Source: Macrothele yani (lineage: Eukaryota > Arthropoda > Arachnida > Araneae > Macrothelidae). Taken from it: a stretch of DNA of 64,000 bases. A model generated the notes under the pieces. That model was not told where the DNA came from. It made no database searches and saw nothing but the letters and a program-made list of their open reading frames with translations. The stretch spans positions 140,960,541 through 141,024,540 of the forward strand of contig CM077012.1 in assembly GCA_039090855.1 (NCBI GenBank). Reading direction: 5' to 3'. A program made the position numbers and the translations under genes. The stretch's first letter is position 1; every line of letters begins with the position of its first letter. Positions 59,812 to 64,000 of the stretch are shown here, piece by piece.

Positions 59812-59880
<69 letters not shown>
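59812..59880. repeat. (TA)n tract at a PLE end
   Basis: About 34 TA units directly adjoin the 5' truncation of the PLE at 58384-59811. Confidence 0.95.
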
Positions 59881-59885
<5 letters not shown>

Positions 59886-60023
59886 AAAATAACCCGAAAA
59901 TAAAACGAACAAAGCAATAATATGAAATATTCAAAATTCAAAAAAAACAAAAACTGAAGCAGAAATGTGAAGTAATCAAAGTTGCGCACAGTAGCAAACC
60001 TTAGATACCACAAAATATTTATA

Positions 60024-61895
60024 GTTTAACAAAAGAACCTACCTCCCGAAAATCAAACGAAATAACAAACCAACCAACAAACTTAAAATAAAATGGATAA
60101 AAACCGCTAAAAAAGCCGTAATCATCAGGAGAGTGTCGACTTTATGGCTGACTTTTCAGAATCGCAAACAGGAGGTAATAACCTAAACCTGACGATACAC
60201 CCCCTAAGCCAACCCATGAACACAAATGAGAAGTAATAAATAAACCAATCTAAAAACACGTACATGAAATTCCAACACCAAAAAGAAAACCACGCACCTC
60301 GATCACCAAACTAACCACTTGAACATATACAGAAGACGACCCCACCGAAAAAACCACCACCAAGCATTAGCTGAAGCAAAGAAACCTATTGATGACGAAG
60401 CAAATGTTTAAAGAAGAATGCCACCGGCAACCTATTATACTTCGAACCCTCAAGTAATTTATGTAACATACTAACAACAAATCTCCTTCAATATCAGTTT
60501 GTCTGAAGCTGTATCAGAAATTCACTGATGACAGCAATAAGATTATGCTTGTTGCTACAAATTGAGACAAAACGAAAAAACTGAAATTTTCAAATTTCTA
60601 TGAACACTAACAGATACATTTGAAGTCAAACTAATAAAACGAAGAGTGGGAAACGTAAATGAGTTGCGTTTGTCATATACCTTAGTAGTCCAAGCTTGAT
60701 TATACAAAGAAATATTAATGTCTAGATAATTGACGTCGGCATCACTAACACTTGTTTTATTGAGGATCACAAACCATCTGGATAAAAGTTTTCAGCCAGT
60801 TGTTCAAAGTTCTCAACATCAAAAACTAGCAAATCGTCCACGTATCTGAAACAGGCACCACCTGATAAGCAGTTGTTCTTTAAATAAATGTCCTCATAGC
60901 AGAGCAGAAACAAGTTAGCTAATACCGATGAATAAGTACTACCCATTGATATACCTTTAGTCTGTTTGCAAATAACACCACTCACACTAATGTAATTATT
61001 AAATAAGCTTAGAGACACAAGGTTGTTGTAGTATTATCTACTAACATGCAGATAGTTCTGAAATCTATCAAAAGATTGGCCACACACACATACTTTAAAT
61101 CTCTTAGGTCGATAGACGTGAATAAATTGCCGAAATCAAACGTATGTATACTTCTAGGTTGATATGTTTTTAAATAATTGATGACCGGTGTATTATTAGC
61201 AATTATCCAAGTAGAAGTAATAAGAGACAGCATAATTTTAAGAAGTTGTTCAAAAAACTTACCGGCATTTCTGTGATAACTAAAACGTGCTGATGTAATA
61301 AATCTAAATTTTGTCGGTACCTTGTGAAACTTAGGAGAGGCAAACATAAACGGGAACTTAAGTGTGATATTGCTAACCTTCAATCTTCGTAAAAGAGCTA
61401 TAATTTCCTTATCACTTCATGTTTGTCTTTTATTTTTTCATAGGTTTGTCCGACATTTAGTTCCTGTTGTAAACTAAAACTCACAATAAAATGTTTTACA
61501 GATTAGAGCAAAATTGTTGCTCACTTTGTCCACACTGGTAATGATAAAATCCTTTTGAAGATTATTAACAGATTCAGGATTATAATGAGTTACATTAAAA
61601 ATGGTATGATGTAAAAATATAAGTTGTTCTTTTAAAAGGCCGTACAAGACACAAATCCAAGGCATGAAAATCTGATATGGCGTAAGGTCAGTGATCAAGT
61701 GTTGCAAATGTTGATTAGAATATATAAAATCTTGATGTAACGAATTTAGGCTTCTAACTTTTCTAATATGTCATAATGCCGACACTCCCCTGATGATTGT
61801 GACATTTTTAGCGGTTTTTATCCATTTTATTTTAATTTTGTTGGTGGTTATTTCGCTTGATTTTCGGGAGGTAGGTTCTTTTGTTAAATTATATA
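60024..61895 (-). mobile_element. Penelope-like element with inverted terminal segments
   Basis: The ends 60024-60150 and about 61781-61895 are inverted copies of each other (shared 'tttaacaaaagaacctacct', 'cccgaaaatcaa', 'ataaaatggataaaaaccgc', 'aatcatcagg'). Between them lies one RT gene on the minus strand. PLEs are known for terminal repeats in direct or inverted arrangement. A second, unclear stretch (59881-60023) precedes the left end. Confidence 0.85.
60555..61707 (-). pseudogene. PLE reverse transcriptase, broken
   Basis: Blocks in order: 'LEQLIFLHHTIFNVTHYNPE'-like N-terminus (61474-61707), 'FPFMFASPKFHKVPTKFRFI' with 'TSARFSYHRNAGKFFEQLL' (61240-61370), 'IHTFDFGNLFTSIDLRDL' (61090-61150), 'ICKQTKGISMGSTYSSVLA' (60905-60975), 'FRYVDDLLVFD' with catalytic YVDD (60833-60844), 'NKTSVSDADVNYLDINI' (60710-60765). 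The frame is broken between several blocks. No GIY-YIG domain could be read downstream. PLEs copy RNA by target priming with an RT related to telomerase. Confidence 0.85.
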
Positions 61896-61897
61896 AG

Positions 61898-62110
61898 GAC
61901 AGACCATCGATAGACAGCCGAAGTTTCAGATTAGATTCCAAGGGACAGGAAAAGACCCAGAAGAAAACCACATGGGAGATCGGTGGATGAAATTCGAATG
62001 TATGCGGGAGTAACATGGAGGAGACTGGCACAAGACAGACCGTTGTGGAAGAGGCTTGGAGAGACCTTCGTCCAGCAGTGGATTGATAATGGTTGACAAT
62101 GATGATGATA
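61898..62110 (+). mobile_element. RTE LINE 3' end
   Basis: 'gattccaagggacaggaaaa', 'cacatgggagatcggtggat', 'ggagagaccttcgtccagca' and the tail 'aatgatgatgatat' match the LINE terminus. It begins right at the edge of the PLE. Confidence 0.9.
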
Positions 62111-62144
62111 TAAGGTTGACTTAAGTGTTTAATCAATGCACACA

Positions 62145-62396
62145 ACATCCTTCCACAGTACTTAAATATAGAGCGGAGACATGGACCTTAACTAAAAAAC
62201 ATACAAAGGCTGCAGACAATTGGCAGCAGCATGAAAAGATGCATCCTTGAAGGAGAGATAAGAACTCGTAGATGAGGAAAATGACGAGAGTCGAAGAAAT
62301 CATAATCAGAGTAAAGTCTCTGAATAGGCAATGGGCTGGACATGTTGCCAGAAGGATGAACTGAAATTTTGGATTGGATTCTAAGGGACAACAGGT
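62145..62396 (+). mobile_element. RTE LINE C-terminal fragment
   Basis: Encodes, with stops, the 'ILPVLKYRAETWTL', 'MTRVEEIIIRVKSL', 'QWAGHVARR' and 'ILDWILRD' blocks. It lies after, not before, the 3' end at 61898-62110, so it is a separate insertion. Confidence 0.82.
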
Positions 62397-63602
62397 ATTA
62401 AGCAAGTTACCTTTGCTTGATACTTGTTGTCTAAGGTAAATGTAGGTATCGGTTACCTCGAGCTTTTTCACATCAATCGCAAAGTCTTCATTTCTTGTAA
62501 AAAGCATCGTACATCAGTTTTTTTATTGGAGGTTTACCTTTAACGACCACCATGAGCAACTCAATGGTCTATAAGCAGTCGCCCGTTCTTAATTTAGGGC
62601 CAATGACTCCAGGGAAGGGAGAGAGCCAGTGCCGCAAGACACACACAACATCCATGCCTCACCGGGATTCGAACCCGGACCCATCTCGGACGAATGATCA
62701 GAAGCCATCGCTTAGACCACTGCGCTACCGGGGCGGCGTACACCAGTTTTGTCTTCTGAAAGTTCATTTTTAATCCCACTTCTCCACTCTTGTCAGCAAG
62801 TTCCTGGATCATACTCTACAGCTCTGAAGGGGTAGTTGCAAAAATGATTACGTCATCAGCAAAACGAAGGTGAGTTAAATAATCTCCATTAATCTTCATT
62901 CCTTTGTTTTCCCAGTTCACCGATTAAAAGACACTTTACAATGTAGCATTGAAGAGTTTGGAAGATATGGTGTCACATTGCTTCACTCGCTTTTCAATTT
63001 TTTATTGATGCTGTATCCTCAAATATTCGAGCCTTTGCACTTGCATTTTCAATACCGCAGGATTTCAAAGCCATTGCAGCTGCTGATGGTTTCAGAGAAT
63101 CAAAGGCCTTTTCAAAATAAATAAAAGCCACGCATAATGGGAGTTCATACTTTTTCGTTCTTTCACTACATGGATATGATCTATGGTGCTGTAGCAATTC
63201 CAAAATTCAGCTTGTTCTCTTGGTTGAGCCATGTCCAATGGTATCTTCAATAGATATGAAAGAACCTTTGTGAAGATTTTATAAACCACTGAAGGGAGGC
63301 TTTTGGGCTATAGTTCCTGATATTCCCAATGGCATCTTTTTATGTAGCAGGATTATTGTAGCATTGTTCCAATCCAGGAATCTTTCGTTCATTGAGACAT
63401 CTAGTGAAAACTTGGGCCAGTGTAGTTTCTATTTCTCCACTTGCTTCTTGTATAATGTCCACGGTAATTCTATCCTCTCCTGGAGCTTTTCCCTGTTTCA
63501 TGTTCTTAATTGCATGTGCAACTTCTGCCGGAAGGACTAAAGGAACTTTCGTACTGGTACCTTTCTTGACGACTGGAACAGGTGTATCATCTCTTTGATA
63601 TA
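62397..63602 (-). mobile_element. RTE LINE fragment carrying a SINE
   Basis: The minus strand encodes the RT region with lesions: 'KGTSTKVPLVLPAEVAHAIK' and 'GKAPGEDRITVDIIQEASGE' (63340-63600), 'MVYKIFTKVLSYLL' (near 63240-63289), 'ELPLCVAFIYFEKAFDSLKP' (63080-63160), 'MIQELADKSGEVGLKMNFQK' (62750-62812), 'LEVTDTYIYLRQQVSSKGN' (62405-62470). It is interrupted by the SINE at 62521-62737 and at 63602 by a Tc1-like element. Confidence 0.88.
62521..62737 (-). mobile_element. tRNA-derived SINE nested in a LINE
   Basis: Flanked by a 12-bp duplication, GTACATCAGTTT (62509-62520) and GTACACCAGTTT (62738-62749), which lies in LINE coding sequence. The reversed head has B box 'gggattcgaacccgg' and A box 'ccactgcgcta'. 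Confidence 0.95.
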
Positions 63603-64000
63603 CACTGGTATGCAAAAATTAAGGACGAAGAGGAGAAATTAGCATAACAGCGGAACGAGCAGGCAGAACGGATCGAAAAACCACTCAGGAGATATACTAG
63701 GGTCCGGTACGGTACGTAGGGCATGCGCATATATGCAGCATGACGTGGGGGGGGGTCGGAAGGGTATAAAGCAAACGGACGATGTACGCTCAGCAATTCG
63801 GTGAAAGCTATTGCACGGTGTATATCGGTTTGAACGACGTCGAGTTGCTGCCACCGTGTGATATTGCCAACAGGCAATCCAGTAGACGACATCTGGATGA
63901 CTTTACCCGAGGTCGCGTCATTGGGAAGTTGGAAGGTCGAAGTGTGACTAGTGTGACCGAGGAGTTCGGGATCGCTCACAGCATCGTTTCACGAGCTTGG
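63603..64000 (+). mobile_element. Start of a Tc1-like element, cut by the window edge
   Basis: TA (63601-63602), then CACTGGTATGCAAAAATTAA, a terminal repeat type. At 63758-63764 is a TATAAAG box. A frame near 63835-64000 reads 'LLPPCDIANRQSSRRHLDDF', 'TRGRVIGKLEGRSVTSVTEE', 'FGIAHSIVSRAW', the helix-turn-helix of a Tc1-like transposase, open to the window end. It sits in the LINE at 62397-63602. Confidence 0.85.

Noticed and set aside
63758..63764. A host-gene TATA box
   Set aside because: TATAAAG lies inside the 5' region of a Tc1-like element, so at most it serves the transposase gene.

Overview
This is a stretch of animal nuclear genome, most likely from an arthropod with a large, repeat-rich genome. 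The signs are many Tc1/mariner elements, RTE-type LINEs, Penelope-like elements (PLEs), tRNA-derived SINEs and long (TA)n/(GA)n/(GT)n tracts, and a broken copy of a protein family I associate with arthropod genomes. I cannot name the species. I see no intact host gene. Almost every recognisable coding block belongs to a mobile element and almost all are broken.

Layout. 1-6 kb: an old SINE, an old Tc1-like element, then AT-rich sequence with no gene. 6-9.8 kb: an RTE LINE split by a nearly complete Tc1-like element, then a PLE remnant. 10.5-14.6 kb: LINE 3' pieces, one with a 21-bp coding minisatellite, and a Tc1 element carrying a second Tc1 element inside its transposase. 17-21.3 kb: three Tc1-like elements and a solo terminal repeat. 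22-25.5 kb: a 96-bp tandem repeat, a hairpin-type element and another Tc1 relic. 25.7-30.3 kb: a very degenerate satellite of about 160 bp per unit, interrupted by a Tc1 element, a miniature LTR retrotransposon (TRIM) and a SINE. 31-37.8 kb: several Tc1/mariner copies and three adjacent SINEs. 38-44.6 kb: a LINE broken by two DNA transposons, a mariner, and more LINE/Tc1 pieces. 46.8-47.6 kb: a pseudogene of an unnamed arthropod family. 48.1-52.1 kb: a foldback-like element with two inverted minisatellite arms and a 9-bp target duplication. 52-54.5 kb: a Tc1 relic and a shortened mariner. 56.1-58.3 kb: a LINE whose reverse-transcriptase frame has a single stop. 58.4-61.9 kb: two PLEs. 62-64 kb: LINE pieces with a nested SINE and the start of another Tc1-like element.

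The best candidates for something new are: (1) the 594-bp TRIM at 29032-29625, whose LTRs each carry a tRNA-like sequence with A and B boxes and which has a tRNA-Lys-type primer site, a polypurine tract and a 4-bp target duplication; (2) the foldback-like element at 48133-52075; and (3) the degenerate satellite they and others invaded. All identifications rest on reading translations and base patterns by eye.
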